DNA of 64,000 nt from Coriolopsis trogii. Lineage: Eukaryota; Basidiomycota; Agaricomycetes; Polyporales; Polyporaceae. Every line of letters starts with the position of its first letter. Positions within the stretch are counted from its first letter, which is position 1. The DNA is taken from the NCBI GenBank assembly GCA_020543525.1, contig JAHYIO010000031.1:806001-870000 (forward strand), given 5' to 3'. Made by a program: the position numbers and the translations under genes. The notes under the pieces were generated by a model that was not told the DNA's origin, searched no databases, and was given only the letters and a program-made list of their open reading frames with translations. Below are positions 1 to 12,619 of this stretch, in pieces.

Positions 1-1483
1 AACTGCTCGGTGAGAATAGCTGGGGCTCGGAAGAGAGAACAGAGGACAAATATGCGGAAGCCGGCTCCCTAGAGGCTCGATACAACGGCGAAGAAGGTGA
101 AAGAAATGGAACGGAATGGTCTCAGGGCAGACACAACTAGCAGGACCCGACGAGGAAGACAGAGAGGCAGACGCTCGCCTTTCGACGCGGGCTCCGCAGA
201 GAAGTCGTCCGCAGGTGCATTCGACGCAGGTGTCATTGGCAGTTCGTGCTCAGATGCGGTCGAAGGCCATTGGGAAATCATTTCGAGGGAGGAAGAGGTC
301 TTGCCAGGTGTAGTATGGGAGGCCACGACTCCTCAGTATCGTGAGACTACACGGCACGCAGAGCGGGCAACCTACAGGACGACGGAGCATCCAGCGCTAC
401 CCTCTGTCTATAGCACGAGTTACAGACGAAGTAAGACGTAGCCACGGCAGAGACCCTGTGAAGACAAGCCGGACGCGCCGGGCCACAGAGCAAGACGAGG
501 TGTGCATGGAGCACTCTAAGGGCATGTTCGTGAATGTCTTGAACATCGTCGATGTCGCAGAGGAGAGCAGAGGAGAGCAGAGGAGAGCGTCGGCCAGCAG
601 GACGGTGAGTCGAACAGCGCACTTGAGGCGTGGGAGCCCGCCCTCGTCCACAAATGGTGATCGGGCGCGCGGCAACTGTCGTCTCCCTCCGGGACCGCGA
701 TGACTACGTTGCCCTCGACTGCATCCTGCAAGCGACACAACTTGCAATTCCTCGATCTATCAGCGGTCGACGCCACTCATACTCTTCGTGTAGATTACGA
801 CGCGGACGAGGAGGTGGTGACGCCGAGGGCAGTTGTCAGCGCACCGATGGCCGAGTCAAATCTCATGACGATATACTGGGGCATCGTGTGTACGCGACTG
901 AGATTCTGTACGGAAGCAAATCCTTGAAACTCTTGTCGTGATAAATAGCTACTCGCGATACTTCCAAAGAGACTCCCTGCGCGCGCGGTCACTTCACCTT
1001 CGCCGTTCCGTACGCCACCCTCGGAGTCCCTAGACTACATAGCCCTCCCTTACAGTCGTCCTGTCTGAGCATCTCCGGTGCCTGACCCTGACTCTCCTCC
1101 TACGAACCCGTATCGCATACATGTGTACTGCTTGTGCGATGAGCACCTTTGGAAACACCACAAGAAATCAAGAAATCGTCAGCGGGAGGGATGTGCGTGT
1201 GCGGTTGTGAACAACAGGGCAAAGCGCGTGACGGGCGCGGAGGGCTACCAGTGGTCGTGGCTTCCAGAAGCCGATGGTGGTAAAGATGTGCAACTTCGTC
1301 GCGGCGACCCCTCGTCCTCGTCCTCGTCCTCGAACGATACGCATCGCTCCTGCCGGCTCTGGCGTCGGGGACAGATGATGTGCTTCCGCGACGACCCCTG
1401 GTATGCGGATCAGAACTGATACCTTGCGCAGTAGTGGTTGTGACATACCTCCAGCCGGTCCATCCCAGAGCGGACACGCCCAG
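1..1483. other. no confident gene; weak coding remnants
   Basis: Only short overlapping open frames are present and none shows recognisable motifs. A stretch around 700-925 (plus) reads as plausible protein but lacks a convincing start, splice sites or continuation, so it may be a decayed exon or chance. Two simple repeats are visible: a short GAGAGCAGAG-type tandem repeat at about 558-590 and a CCTCGT run at about 1308-1334. The right part also holds the 3' flank of the F-box-like gene. Confidence 0.4.
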
Positions 1484-3374
1484 TCAGTCTACGTCCAGAT
1501 GCTTTAGGTCGGCTCCTGAACCAGACTTGTTTCCTGGTACGAGCGCGCGTTCCTGCTGAGACCGAACGAACTTCAGTACTCGAGAGTGATCCGCGGGTCT
1601 GAACACACTCACAACAGTCGAATCTTGGGTGCTCGTGCTTTCGGTATGCAAGTCTATTTGTACGCCAGGAGATACATCTGTGTTCTCTGTCGCATTGGTC
1701 TTCGTTGTGGACTCAGGACCTTCACCTCGTTTGCTGGAATCGACAGCTTCAAGCTGTGAGTGTTCCGGAACTTGCAGGGGTTCCACGCTATCGTAATCCT
1801 GCCATTTCTTGTATGAATGATAGGGATCTGTGAGATGAGAGGGATCAAAAATAACGAGGTATGGCATGAGACTTGAAAGAGTGAGTAAGAGCAACTCAAA
1901 TGACACTTACATCCAACTTGTGTTTTGAGTGCTCCGAGTTTGAACAGACGCGGAAAACAGGCAGCTACGGGAGTGTCCCATTCGTCCCATCGTTCTCTTC
2001 TGTCCCACAACGAGACGTCCACATCCAATAGCACTGATTCGGACGTGTGCTCTGTCTGTGAGGCCATAGGAGCGAAGATCATCTCCTCAAGTTGGGAGCC
2101 GAGGAGGAAAAGGGCAGAGAGGAAGTCGTTTCGGGTGATTTCGTCCTCTCTCCACGATTTGATATACACAATTCTTCTCGGCGGAAGGGACACAGAGGCG
2201 TCCACCGAAGTCCGCCAGCTATGCATAGTGGCCGAAAATGATGCAAGATGCCGAGGGCTTTTCGCGTCCAGTCGCATGTGTACTCCGTACAATTTGAGAC
2301 TATGCAAGTGAGCCAGGCTGAGAGATGGCGGAGGTGTAGTCGGCGTCTCGACATCGACTGCAGGTAGAGAGGGGATGTAGTCAGTCAGCCATCATCAGGT
2401 AAATGGTCAGTGGCACTGTCGTCATTGAAGCGTTGACGGCTTACCATCCCCGCTATCACTGTTCATGTCATCGCCCACCGGCACCTTCGCCCTGAACAAT
2501 GGGTGTGGCAGGTAGAGATCTGTCAGGGAAGGCCCAAGTGAATCGAGAACCGTCTGCAGCTCCTCCTGAGGCCACGGCTGTGCTATCTGAAACAAATACA
2601 CAGAACAAAGCGCCCAATATCAGCGATGTCTCGATAGGCATTGGTCGAATCCCATAACGCAAAACGCACCCATAGCACTTTAAGATGAGGGAGAAATCTG
2701 CGGCGTCTCGAGGAGAGGCTCTCGCTCCCGACTTCCGGTGCAGCCCCAGTGGTCGTCATGAATGGTGGAAGATGTCCGATGGTACGCCATCTGACGCCGT
2801 CGTAGAGGTATAGACGCGTCAATCGCGGGAAGGCGTTCACGACGCGAAGGAACGTCCCAAACGAGGCGAAGGTGGTGTCTTCCAGCAAGAATGTTGTGAC
2901 GGTGTGAAAGGATCCCAGCCAGAGGGGGAAGCGTTGATGAAGCGGTATGGACATCGGTTTCCCCGTTGCCTCTGCATCCACGGCATACACCTCAACCGTT
3001 TGGAGACAGGGAAGAAGGCCCTTAAGTGAGGCAGGAAAGGATGCAGTCGCGCTATCAGGGGTGTGAGGATAGTCGTGATGTAAGATGATATGCTCCACGT
3101 AGGTGCCAAGACGGGGAGAGGCCCTGATCACATCAGTAAGGCTCCTCAGTGCGCGGACGGTTCGCAAATCAACGACGTGAAAGAGTAGATACTGTGCATG
3201 GTCGCTCCAGCTACGACATGTGAGGGCGCAGGCGTAGAGCGTAGAGAGTGCCGCACGCCTCACGTCGATGGTAGATGAGTACATGTCAGAGACGTCAGAT
3301 ATGTAGAGAATGTCGACGATCCACAAGCAGAGCTCGGGAGGAAGTCGGGGCCCTGCATGCGTGCTGCCATCCAT
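1484..3374 (-). CDS. F-box-like protein (spliced)
   Basis: The gene starts at an ATG at 3374. Exon 1 runs to about 2583 and encodes an N-terminal LPPELCLWIVDILY segment, the usual opening of Agaricomycete F-box-like proteins. It continues through an alternating hydrophobic pattern of the leucine-rich-repeat kind (LPCLQTVEVYAV, FPRLTRLYLYDGV, LPHLKVLWVRFALW). A middle exon lies at about 2460-2580 and another at about 1925-2350. The last exon begins after a GTAAGT intron at about 1910 and ends with a stop at 1484. Such proteins are presumed SCF ubiquitin-ligase adaptors, and this family is strongly expanded in wood-decay fungi. The substrate is unknown. The internal exon borders are inferred from frame continuity and GT-AG signals; the family call is safer than the precise model. 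Confidence 0.7.
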
Positions 3375-5523
3375 GAGTACCCAGGGAACTTGAGTAGATG
3401 TGAGAGGTTAAGAGGAATACCAGTCCTAACGCTGGGGATTTGAAGGCGTGAACACTCGCAAGTTCACCTGGTCGACGGATGGTAGGGACGATGGAGAGTG
3501 GAACAAGAGCAAATGCGGCTGTGCGGGAGACTATGCATGCACGCAACGTGGGCCTGTCGTGTAGTCTGCGGACATCGATAACGGGGTGCCATCGAAACCT
3601 TCAGAAGACGCTCTCCACTTCCTGCTCGTCGCGCTTCCCTGCTAATGCCAGCATGCTTCCAGGGACGCAGGTCGTGTGGCATGATCATCCACCCTTGGTG
3701 CGTGGTCCTCGTCCGCTCGTAGACTTCGGAACACCGTTATGAGGGATTGGATACCCGAGATCAGGTCTTCAGGCCACAACAGTGCTGGCTGTTGCTACTA
3801 TCCATGGAGCAGCGACCGAATATGTCCGGCGGCGATACCTCTTCTCATGTCCCTCCTACCGCCGCTGCCAGTGTCCATCTGTCAAGTCGAGCGTTGAGGA
3901 AGGTTTGCGTGCAACACGTGAGCAGGGTGAACATGAGGTGAGGGATGCCGCAATGCAAGTGCCATGCCTGTTATGTGACACTCTTCCACGTTCGCAATCG
4001 GTATCGCGAAAGAGGAAACCCTATGAGAGGAGCGGGGCGAGCATGTAGACGGGAAGCAGATGAAGAAGCAACGTAGAAGACGATGAGAGGGCTGGTGTCT
4101 CGAGGCCCTGGCGTGAGAGATTGGGCCGTTGACCGACAGGTTCAGGGCGCTTGACCGCACAAGGGCTCCGTTGCGGAACATGTCGCTCGGTGGTGGCAAG
4201 TCTGGAGCACCTCAATGACACCGTCAAGAGGGCCCTCAACGCTGGTATGCACTTTGCTTTTCCTGCCACTAACGACAATGATGACGCGTGCAACAACTCG
4301 TCCACTGCCGCTCCTCGTCGGGCAAGTAAAGTCTCACTCATTTCGAGGCTGACTCAAGCTGACATGCCGAGGCTTTCGGGCCCTCGAGTTCGGGCGCAAG
4401 TAGTCTTCTACACGGAACACGGCTCGCCTTCATATGACAAGGGCACAGGAAGCTACTGATAGGATACATGTGTAGGCGAACGCACCTCGGAAAGTGTCCC
4501 CATCTCGTCTGCGTGATCGCCGACCGTCTGCATACCCGACCATGGCCTCCAGTGAACTGCTACTCCATTGACGTGGCCACGAGTTCCGAGGTGAGCTGCC
4601 GGATGTTCAACGTTGAGAGCTTCTCTCGTGCGGAAGCCTCTTCCTGCAAACTTCGCGAGGGCTGCGGGGATTATCAGGTGATGTCGATTCCATTATCAAG
4701 GAGGTGCCGAGACAGAATGTGATTACGGAGGAAGGCGGTGAGGGGCAGCCAGATTTTACGCTATGGGCTGGAGGCGCCGACAAGGAGGCAGTGACGATGT
4801 TGAGTGGCACGAAAATCAGCATGTGAGTCAACGTCAGATATGGAGATGTATGGTGTCAAGACAGAGGAGAGTGAGTGGACGAGGGCGCTCAAGCTAGAAT
4901 CTCGCAGTTTGAGGTCAAGCGAGTCACGCAAGTTGGGCTGGATACGAGCCAAGGGAGCGCTTAGTTCAAGTACTTTGGAGTTTGCACCGCCATACCCGCC
5001 CCTCTCCGACGTCCACCGTTCCTACAACGCTTAGCTTCAGAGGTATGAGAAGATCCACTGCGCTGATATGTTGCTCTTCAGTGCGACGAGTACATTGGCA
5101 GTACAAGCTGACGGTCAATTGTTTGCAAGTTCGACCAGTCAACCCCGCAGCGCAGGCTGGCCTCGGATTGTGGACCAGAAGCCACCCCACTACACGTACG
5201 TTGTCACCTCCTCTCAGTGCTCGCATGTCTTGCAAGGCTGCATCGCCGGTGGCCAGCTATGAGACCGCCACACGCGATTGGAACACGGTCATCTGACCGC
5301 GTCTGGTTATGCCCGCATGACATCACACAGCACTGAGAGGTGGCGCGATGGCGAGCATAGTGACAACCGCACAGGGCATATCTAGTGCGGCGCATTCGCC
5401 TTTGCGGAAGGGAGCAAGCATCATCGATGACTGTATCGACCTCCTACCATTCCCAGTTCAGCCCCAGATCGATCACACACGCATCCTGCACGCCTTGACT
5501 TCCTTCACAAGAGGTTCCACATG
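3375..5523. other. intergenic DNA with weak coding traces
   Basis: No complete gene can be supported across these 2.1 kb. Frames on both strands are short and interrupted. The only stretch that reads like real protein is the one listed separately at 4680-4822. The right end holds the promoter of the hemerythrin-like gene. Confidence 0.4.
4680..4822 (+). pseudogene. isolated coding-like exon, gene unknown
   Basis: An open stretch reads GDVDSIIKEVPRQ, continues through a segment with QPDFTLWAGGADKEAV and LSGTKIS, and stops at a good donor (AT|GTGAGT at 4823). It looks like one internal exon. Frames upstream (about 4150-4450) and downstream (about 4890-4960) could hold partner exons, but I could not join them into a continuous model. 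No family is recognised. It may be a decayed gene or a small gene with several introns. Confidence 0.2.
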
Positions 5524-5531
5524 TATATAAA
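5524..5531 (+). promoter_or_regulatory. TATA box of the hemerythrin-like gene
   Basis: TATATAAA lies 75 nt upstream of the ATG at 5605 and is followed by a pyrimidine-rich leader (TTTCTGCTTCCCCC), the usual arrangement for a well-expressed fungal gene. Confidence 0.6.
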
Positions 5532-5604
5532 CACCTTGTGAGCCGTAAGACTTTCAAAGTTTCTGCTTCCCCCAGTCAAACTTCACTCACCAGATCTACT
5601 CAGC

Positions 5605-6475
5605 ATGTCTAACTACCTCGACGTCACCCACGAGATCAAGGTCGACCACGACAACGTCCGCGACCTATTCGAGAGGTAATCCGCGCAGCCCTGTATTCTG
5701 TACACAGCGGCACTCACCCTCTCCGACAGGTTCCAGGCAGCCACCGACAAGTCCGAGAAGGCAACGCTCGCGAACACCCTCGTGCGCGAGATGGCCATCC
5801 ACGGCGACGCCGAGTATGTGTATTGTGCCCTCTCCCGCCCGACGTCGTATCTGTAACAAATCTTTGCACAGGGAGGTATCCGTCTACAACGACTACAGCG
5901 TCCTCGGTCTCGGTGACACCGCAACCCACAACAAGGGTAAGTGAGCTCTGGTCTCGGCCTTGGTCTCTGCCGGGAGAGACCAACCCTCCTTCCCTATCGA
6001 TCTCTCGCTGACGCCAACCCGCTTCGTACCTATCTTCTGCCTGCAGAGGAACACGCGGAAATCAAGGCACTCGTGCACAAGGCAGATTCCACATTCGTCG
6101 AGAACTCTGACTACGACCAGGTCCTGAGCCGCGCCGTCACCACCTTCCTCACCCACGCGAAGGAAGAAGAGGACGAGCAGCTCCCGATCCTCCGCGAGAA
6201 GCTCTCGCCGGAAGACAACGACGTGCGTCTCTCGATTCACTCCTGTGTCGTCGCACTCGCAGTTCTGACTATTTGCGTGTTCACTCCAGAAACTCGCCCG
6301 CGCGTTCCTCAAGGCTCGCAAGATGGTGCCCACCCGCCCGCATCCAGCGGCCCCCCAGACGGGCGGTGTCGCGCAGAAGGCCGCTGGTGTGGGCGCAAGC
6401 GTGCACGACAAGATCGTTGAGACCATCACCGGCCGTGACTTTGCACCGCTCAAGTACACGCACCCGAACCTCTGA
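5605..6475 (+). CDS. hemerythrin-like HHE cation-binding protein
   Basis: Five exons (5605-5675, 5730-5813, 5872-5936, 6047-6222, 6290-6475) join in frame to 193 residues. The protein begins MSNYLDVTHEIKVDHDNVRDLF and has the spaced His/Glu pattern of HHE four-helix bundles: HEIKVDHD, MAIHGDAEE, NKEEHAEIK and FLTHAKEEEDEQL. Such domains bind a di-iron or similar metal centre through His and Glu side chains. In fungi these proteins are small, usually cytosolic, and linked in some cases to oxygen, nitric-oxide or metal handling. The tail (from about residue 140) is a flexible Pro/Ala/Gly segment followed by a conserved-looking C-terminus. Introns are 54-110 nt with clean GT-AG ends. The exact role is unknown. 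Confidence 0.85.
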
Positions 6476-6621
6476 TTAGCTACTCTTGGCGCATCTTAGG
6501 AACCTCTGGGAATCATATATTGTATAGCAGTGCATTAAAATGACGATTGTATGATACGAAAGCTGTGTCCTAGCGAGCCATCCGAGTGACATTGAATGTC
6601 GGCTTCTTGGGGCCCGCGGGC

Positions 6622-9600
6622 TCATGTGGGGTTGACACGAGGTATGCGAGGTATCGCAGGGGACGGCGGAGGGAGCCCTGCCTCGAGACAAGCCTGCACG
6701 AGTGTCATCCGGAGGTCCTGCCAAACGCCTCGCAAGCCTGCAATACAAAACCACGACCAAACGCGTGTTAGCACGACCAACTTCTCCGGAAGCACAGGGG
6801 TGCTTATCAGATAAGATAACAGGGCTGGCCCACTCACGCGGCTGCGGCCAGAACAACATGAAGTACTCTACGTCGTCGACCAACGAGCACGCCACGGTGA
6901 GCGCACGCATCATTCCGGGGTCGTTTCGCCACAAGGTCAGAGCCCTAAACGTGTGGGATGCGAAGACGTCAGCACTCGATCTCGGCCGAGACACCCTGGT
7001 CCCAAGAAGTTAACCACGGCTGGGCTTACCTCCGGATGTTGGCGATGCACCAGTAGACGATCATCGACTTCCGGTGGTCCTGGTTCGGGGCGCGGGTGGT
7101 GTCCGTGAGACCCTTCCACACATAGCCTGCCGATTCGCTGACAAAGTTCACTGCACGCCGTAACGAACCACGATGTATGTCAGTTCGCGTGTGTGCGTGC
7201 AGGGATCGGATCAGAAGGTTTGGACTCCGAGCGGAGGACAGCGCGAGGGACTCACGCCACGTCTCTGCTTTGTCACGGTAGAAGAGCTGGTTGCTTGTCC
7301 TGATTCATCGATGAGGAAGGTCAGTCCGATTTGTCCCTGAGGGCGCGTGTCCGATAGCACGATTTTACTTACGTCTTGACTTGAGGGATGAAGTTCTGGA
7401 ACTCGTACGAGGTCAACATGCGCAAGCTGTCAGAGCGCACACGCAGCGCATCGCAATGCTAGTCAGTACATGTTCGCACTAGCCAAGACCTCTTAGCCCC
7501 CCCTCCCCAGAATCGGGAACGGGGAACGGGGAACTCAAAAGGTCCTCGGACGTCAGCCCATGCAAGACGCGACGCACCTGAACAGCAGCTCTCTGCTCTG
7601 GAACCCAAAGGAGTTATCGAGCTCGCACGTGTGCCTGTCCAGCCTGCGCTCCATGTCCTCGATCCGGTGCCACGCCTGCACGGCGAGCTGCGCGCGGTCC
7701 GCGGCGCTGAGCGTCGCGTCCTCGCGCATGCGCAGGCAGACGTGGAAGAGGAGCATCGTGCGCTGGCATAGCGTCCAGATGTCGTCCGCTTCGACGGCCG
7801 TGCCGGACGCGGAGAGGGATTCGCCGGGCGTCATGAGCGCGAACTTTTGTATGGTGGGTTTGAGTGCCCGAGTAGACCCAGGGGGTTCATAGTCAGCCAG
7901 TGTCGAAATAAAGGTGGAAAGACAGAACAGAGGCGAAGGGCACGAAGAAAAGGGGGGAGAGGATCACCAAGTCTTCGGAATGGAATGAACGAGACTTGGA
8001 CAACTCACCGTCTCCGGCTCGCGCACGAAGAGCCGCTTGTGCGCAGGGTGGTGCACGTTCGGGAGGGAGCACGTGTAGCCGTTCAGGTTCGCGACGACCA
8101 TCACGCACGCCCAGACGAGCCTCCTGCCCTCTTCGCGCCTGAACTCGGCCTCGGACAGGCCCTCTGGCCACTTCATCGTCGCCGCCCACGCTGGGGCGAG
8201 GGTGAGCACCGACGGCCAGGCGTACCCAAGCGAGATTTCTTTGCACTTGCATCCGCGCTGCCGCGGCTGTGGCGGCTGCTGTTGTTGTGCGTGGACGTGC
8301 ACTCCGGGAGTTTCATGGCCTTGGTTCGGAAACACGCTGCCGAGAATGTTGGGGTTGGGGATCCGTACATTGCGGGGTATATAGTCGTTATTTGTGTTGT
8401 TGCTGCTGCTGGACACGCCATAGGAGAACTGCGGTTGGAAGGGATGGCTGAAGGGCTGGACAAACCCCATTTGTACCGCCGGATGGAATGTGTCATATGC
8501 AGATATGGGATCTTGCAAGATAGCGTAGGGCATTCCACCCTTCCTCTTCAAACCTTCGTCTACAGACGTGAGAGAGAAGAGGCGGATGAGAGAGTCGAGG
8601 AGGAGGAGTGCAGAGTTTGAGCGCTCGAGACTTTGGAGCGGATGACACTGCATCTCGAAGAAGACGATGAGCTAGGAGCGAGTGCGTGTGAGCCTCACAT
8701 ATGTATGCGTCAAACAATGAAAACGGTGCCCGTCACTCACCACCGCGGCATGAGCAAGGCCGATATCAACCCAGCCGGTAGCGAGTGCGCCCTCGAGCGC
8801 ACCATGGGCCATCTCGAGGAGGCGCAACGCCTTCGTCCGTCCTTGAGCACCATGTTCAACTTCAGAGCTTTGCGCGAGGGTGCCCAGCGCCAAGGCGCTC
8901 AGCAGGAGACTGGGCTGGAGCGAATGTCGACGGATGGGGTTGAAGAGCGTGTCAAAGAACCGAGGGAGGTTGAGGAAGCTGACCCAGCATGGCGAGGCCT
9001 GTAGGACAGCCTTGAGGTCCGACATGATACTCTTCATCGCTGCGCTCCGCTGAGCTGAAGAGAGCGTCATTGTTTGCATGCTATCTGTCGTTTCACGCTC
9101 CGTCGCATAAAATGTGAGGAGCGCGTCCCACCACGTATCCTTGGAGAACTGTGTACCAGGTCTGGATGGTATACTGGTATCATCCTCTTGCTCGGCCTCC
9201 CCTTCATTATGAGTTTGCGGAGGAGTGACCATTATCGCGGGTCCCGGTGCACCCAAGAATTCCGCAATACCCGTGGACGACAAAGGGCCATACAACAGCG
9301 GGTCGAATATATCCGACATGTCCATCTCCTACAGCACCAAATGTGAAATAGTGCTCTGGAAACATATCGGTCAAACGAGGTACTCACGTCGGGGAGCTCG
9401 ACGAAACCATCGTCGGGACGGAAGTCATAAACCGGGGAAATGGTGGAGGCTAGGGGGACTTGGGCGTGATCTACAGCATCAGAGCATGATTCCAACGAAC
9501 GATGTGCCTCTTCCTGAAAAGGTTGCTGTTGCCTTTGCACACTCTTGCCTTTACTCTTCTTCGAGTTCGAAGGTTCACGACGGCGTGCACTACCGCTTCC

Positions 9601-10198
9601 TTTCTCCCGTCCTCGGCGGTTGGGGCCCGAGTCGTAGTTACATTGCTCGGCTTCGGATGGCCTCTTTTGACAGTTGCAGCAGACGGGTTTCGCCCCATCG
9701 CAACGTATTTTACGTGCACGGCTGGATAAACATATAGTTGCAGTCAGCGAACACGATTGATAGTCATGAGCAGCACTCGCTGGAGCCTCACCACTGATAG
9801 CACGCGACAAAGACCCGTATGCGAGGATTACCACGGGCAGTGGGAGGTTGCCCTGGAGCAAGGACAACCTTGGGCCGCACTCTCTTGCGCGATTTGGAGC
9901 CAGAGGGAGCATTGGCGAAGAATGGGGAAGAAGAGGAAGAGGAGGACTGGCTGCGATTGAGGCTCGTTTGGGGCGGCGCTTCCGGCCCGTCCTGCTCTGT
10001 TTGTGACGTGCTTGACAGTTCGGATATCTGGGGCGAGGCGTGCGAGTAATCGCTGTAGAAAGGAGAGGGAGACAGGCCAAGTATGCTCTCTAGCTCTGAG
10101 ATATCGAGTTCAACGTGCGGATTGGCTGGTGAAGTCTGTCCTGCCATAGCACTGAGTCGCGGGCCCTGCCAGGAGGTGAGCTCCAGGTTTAGGGGCAA
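6622..10198 (-). CDS. Zn(II)2Cys6 fungal transcription factor
   Basis: The start is taken at 10198; an ATG at 10147 is an alternative. Exon 1 (10198-9792) is a Ser-rich leader ending just before the zinc cluster. Splicing to 9721 restores CYQCRARKIRCDGAKPVCCNC with the last Cys some nine residues on, a binuclear zinc cluster at about residue 130. Exons at 9721-9388, 9328-8741, 8671-8009 and 7843-7578 follow. After several short ones, the last ends at a stop at 6622 (IPRIPRVNPT). The middle part carries the fungal-specific TF domain, a mostly helical region (FFDTLFNPIRRHSLQPSLLLSALALGTLA). A Gln/Asn-rich stretch sits at about 8270-8450. It is a nuclear DNA-binding regulator with unknown targets. 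The zinc cluster is interrupted by an intron right after its second Cys codon begins. Confidence 0.85.
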
Positions 10199-10514
10199 AA
10201 GGGGCTATAGTGTCTCCGAGGGAAGTTGTTACCAGTCGGCTTTGCAATCCTTGCTGGTTCACAATCCGGATATACGAGCGAGGTGCTGCGAAAAGCGGTG
10301 CTTGGAGTCACTGCAGCGGGGATGCGTGAACATTAATTCGTAAGTGGACCGGCACAGCCGCAGCGAGCGCTGATCTGCGATTTTGACAAAGACGCAGATG
10401 ACGTTAAACACAGCCACACGCTACGAGTTTTCCGCGGCTACGCATCGAGAACATAGACATACAAGACGTGGGTCGGAATATTTGAGTACAGACAAGGCCT
10501 GGCGGCGTTGGTAT
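10199..10514. other. intergenic, promoter of the Zn2Cys6 gene
   Basis: This 316 bp gap lies between two minus-strand genes: the 3' end of the BSD-domain gene on its right and the start of the transcription factor on its left. It must contain the terminator of the former and the promoter of the latter. I see no clear TATA box and no other feature. Confidence 0.5.
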
Positions 10515-12274
10515 TCATTCCCAGTCACTCTCCTCCTCCTCATCGTCCTCCTCGTCCTCTCCCTCCTCGTCCTCTCCCTCATCGCTATCGTCATCTTCCT
10601 CTTCTTCTGAGTCACCATCTTCCTTTTCCTCCTTCTTCGGCTTGATCGTCGCCGTGTCCGCCGCACCACTGCTGCTCACTTGTGACGAGACCACATCATA
10701 GCTATCCTCGCTGCTCTGCCTTGGACTCAAGTTTCCCGGCGTCGACGTTCGGGACTTCGTCTCGGCCGCGACTGGCGTCAGGAATGTCTGCGGCTCCGCC
10801 TTCAACTCCTCCGCTCCGGCTGTCTGGGGAGGTGGAAGTTTGGCAGTCGGTGACGTGGTCTCCTCATCGTCATCTTCCCAACTGAAGTCGTCCTCGTTAT
10901 CGGTCGTCCCTGCAGCCAAATATTGTGAATGGCCATACAGCGGTTGACAATAACACACGTACCCTGAATGATCGCCTTCCGGCGTGCCTCTTCCTGTTCG
11001 ACCTGATACACGCGGAAGAAGTACCGCGTCCAGAATTCCTCATAAGTAAGAGTCTCCGGTACTAGGTAGAACCGCATGTCAAATCATCATCTTTGAGACG
11101 GACATTCGACAACGTACCTAAAGTGTCCATTGTAGACTTGAGGGCGCTGCCGTCCACGGGATCTGCAAGAGCCCGCTCAACCTTGTTCTGCCATGCTGTC
11201 GTTCCTAGCCCCCTGTCTTCCGACGCCGCTTCCGATGCTAACCAATTCATGTAAACCTCACGGATAGCCTCTTCCTCCTTCGGATCCGCCTTGATGACCT
11301 CAGGGTCGTGCCGCAACTGTTTGAGCATAGATTCCGCCCGAGTGGCAACGGCGCGCAACGTATCCACTGTCGGACGCCCAGAGCTCGAGGTAGACTCCTT
11401 CCCCTTCCCCTTCCCCCTACTGCTTTCCGCAGCAGCCGGCGGGGCCGATGCGCCGCTTGTGGTAGGAAGCATCCACACATCCGTACCATCCCAGATGAGT
11501 CCAGGATAACCGGAGTCGCCCTCTTCCGGGGGCACGACCTTGACGGCGTCTTTGAGGAACTCTCCAGCTTCACGGAGGAACTCTTCGCTGCGGTGGACGT
11601 ATTCTTCTGTCGCGCCCTGCACGCGCTGTAGCTCGGACGTGATGGTGCTGCGCAGCTGCGCGAAGTCCAGTGCAGTGAGATTCGCGCTGCCGACGCGCGC
11701 ATGCTGGAGCGTCTCTTTGAGGGACTCCGGGAGCTGTGTCTGTACGGTGCTCACTAACGACGGGGGCAATGAGGCTTGTAAGCGGGCGAAAAGGGTCTGG
11801 GGCTGAGATGCGGAGGTAGAAGCAGAGGGTTCAGGCGCAGTCTTGTCTGGAGTTTCGTGATAGTCGGTGGACGTAGGGGGGACGGAAGCAGCCTCCTGAG
11901 CCTCTGCAGGGAGAGATGCTGCCTGTTCGGTGGCCGAAGCAGAAGGCTCCGGGGCAGACGACGAGGGGGCGGACACATCGGTCGTGAGCTTCGTGAGCTC
12001 CTTCTGCGCCTGCTGCACGACCTCGCCAAAGTCCTTCCGGGCACTCTCCAAGACTGTTTGGCTCTACGAGGCGCGGTGATGTCCTGTGATGAACTTCGTG
12101 TTCATGTGCGGTAGAGACGGCATATATGCGTACTTGTTTCCGGAACCCACCCCAGAAGCGCGAGAGCTGTCCTACGACCTGCGACACCTCCTCGTTCAAA
12201 CTCGGCGGGGTTTCATTTGTTGTTGCAGGAGCAGTCGCTGTCCCAGGAATATCGTATGCATCGAAAAAGTTCAT
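10515..12274 (-). CDS. BSD-domain protein (Dos2-like)
   Basis: Four exons start at the ATG at 12274 (MNFFDAYDIPGTATAP) and end at 10515. Exon 2 holds a long Ala/Ser/Pro/Glu-rich region with predicted helices. It then carries the BSD domain, which begins about LRHDPEVIKADPKEEEAI and finishes in the next exon with TYEEFWTRYFFRVYQVEQEE; the Phe-Trp pair of the last helix is the family hallmark. The tail is a very acidic run (Glu/Asp clusters around 10530-10640) ending SDWE. BSD domains occur in TFIIH p62 and in Dos2/synapse-associated proteins. The short single-domain layout with disordered flanks fits the Dos2 type, whose yeast member is linked to DNA single-strand break handling and ubiquitin. 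Function here is inferred only from that resemblance. It is transcribed divergently from CPA1. Confidence 0.8.
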
Positions 12275-12619
12275 TGGGCAGATGGGCGTAAGGTCATGAA
12301 AGAGTGGGCACTGAGTCTGTGCTGAGTGAAGGACGCAAGGCGGTTAGTTACCGATCGTTCTTACGCAAAACGTCTATTGTCAAGTAGCCGAGTAAGTAGC
12401 TGTAAGTACTAGTCGGTCCTGATAAGATGCGGTATAAGCAGTTGCTTATCGCTAGATACGGTAATCTTTCGGTGATTAGCGAGTTCCCACGGTGGACCCT
12501 TCATAATCTGACGTACCAACGCACGCGAGTCACTCATTTTCTTCGCCTCGCATCGCGACCTGCCTTTCCCCGTCATCGAGCTCCTGCCTCTTTTTCAACC
12601 CGAGCGACCCCGCTCGTTC
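12275..12619. promoter_or_regulatory. divergent promoter region, BSD gene / CPA1
   Basis: These 345 bp separate the start codons of two divergent genes and must hold both promoters. The CPA1 side becomes pyrimidine-rich (CTCGCATCGCGACCTGCCTTTCC) just before the upstream ORF, typical of fungal transcription starts. No classic TATA box stands out. Confidence 0.5.

Noticed and set aside
10421..10669. Arg-rich minus-strand ORF near the end of the BSD gene
   Set aside because: Shadow frame of the acidic GAG/GAC-rich tail of the BSD protein.
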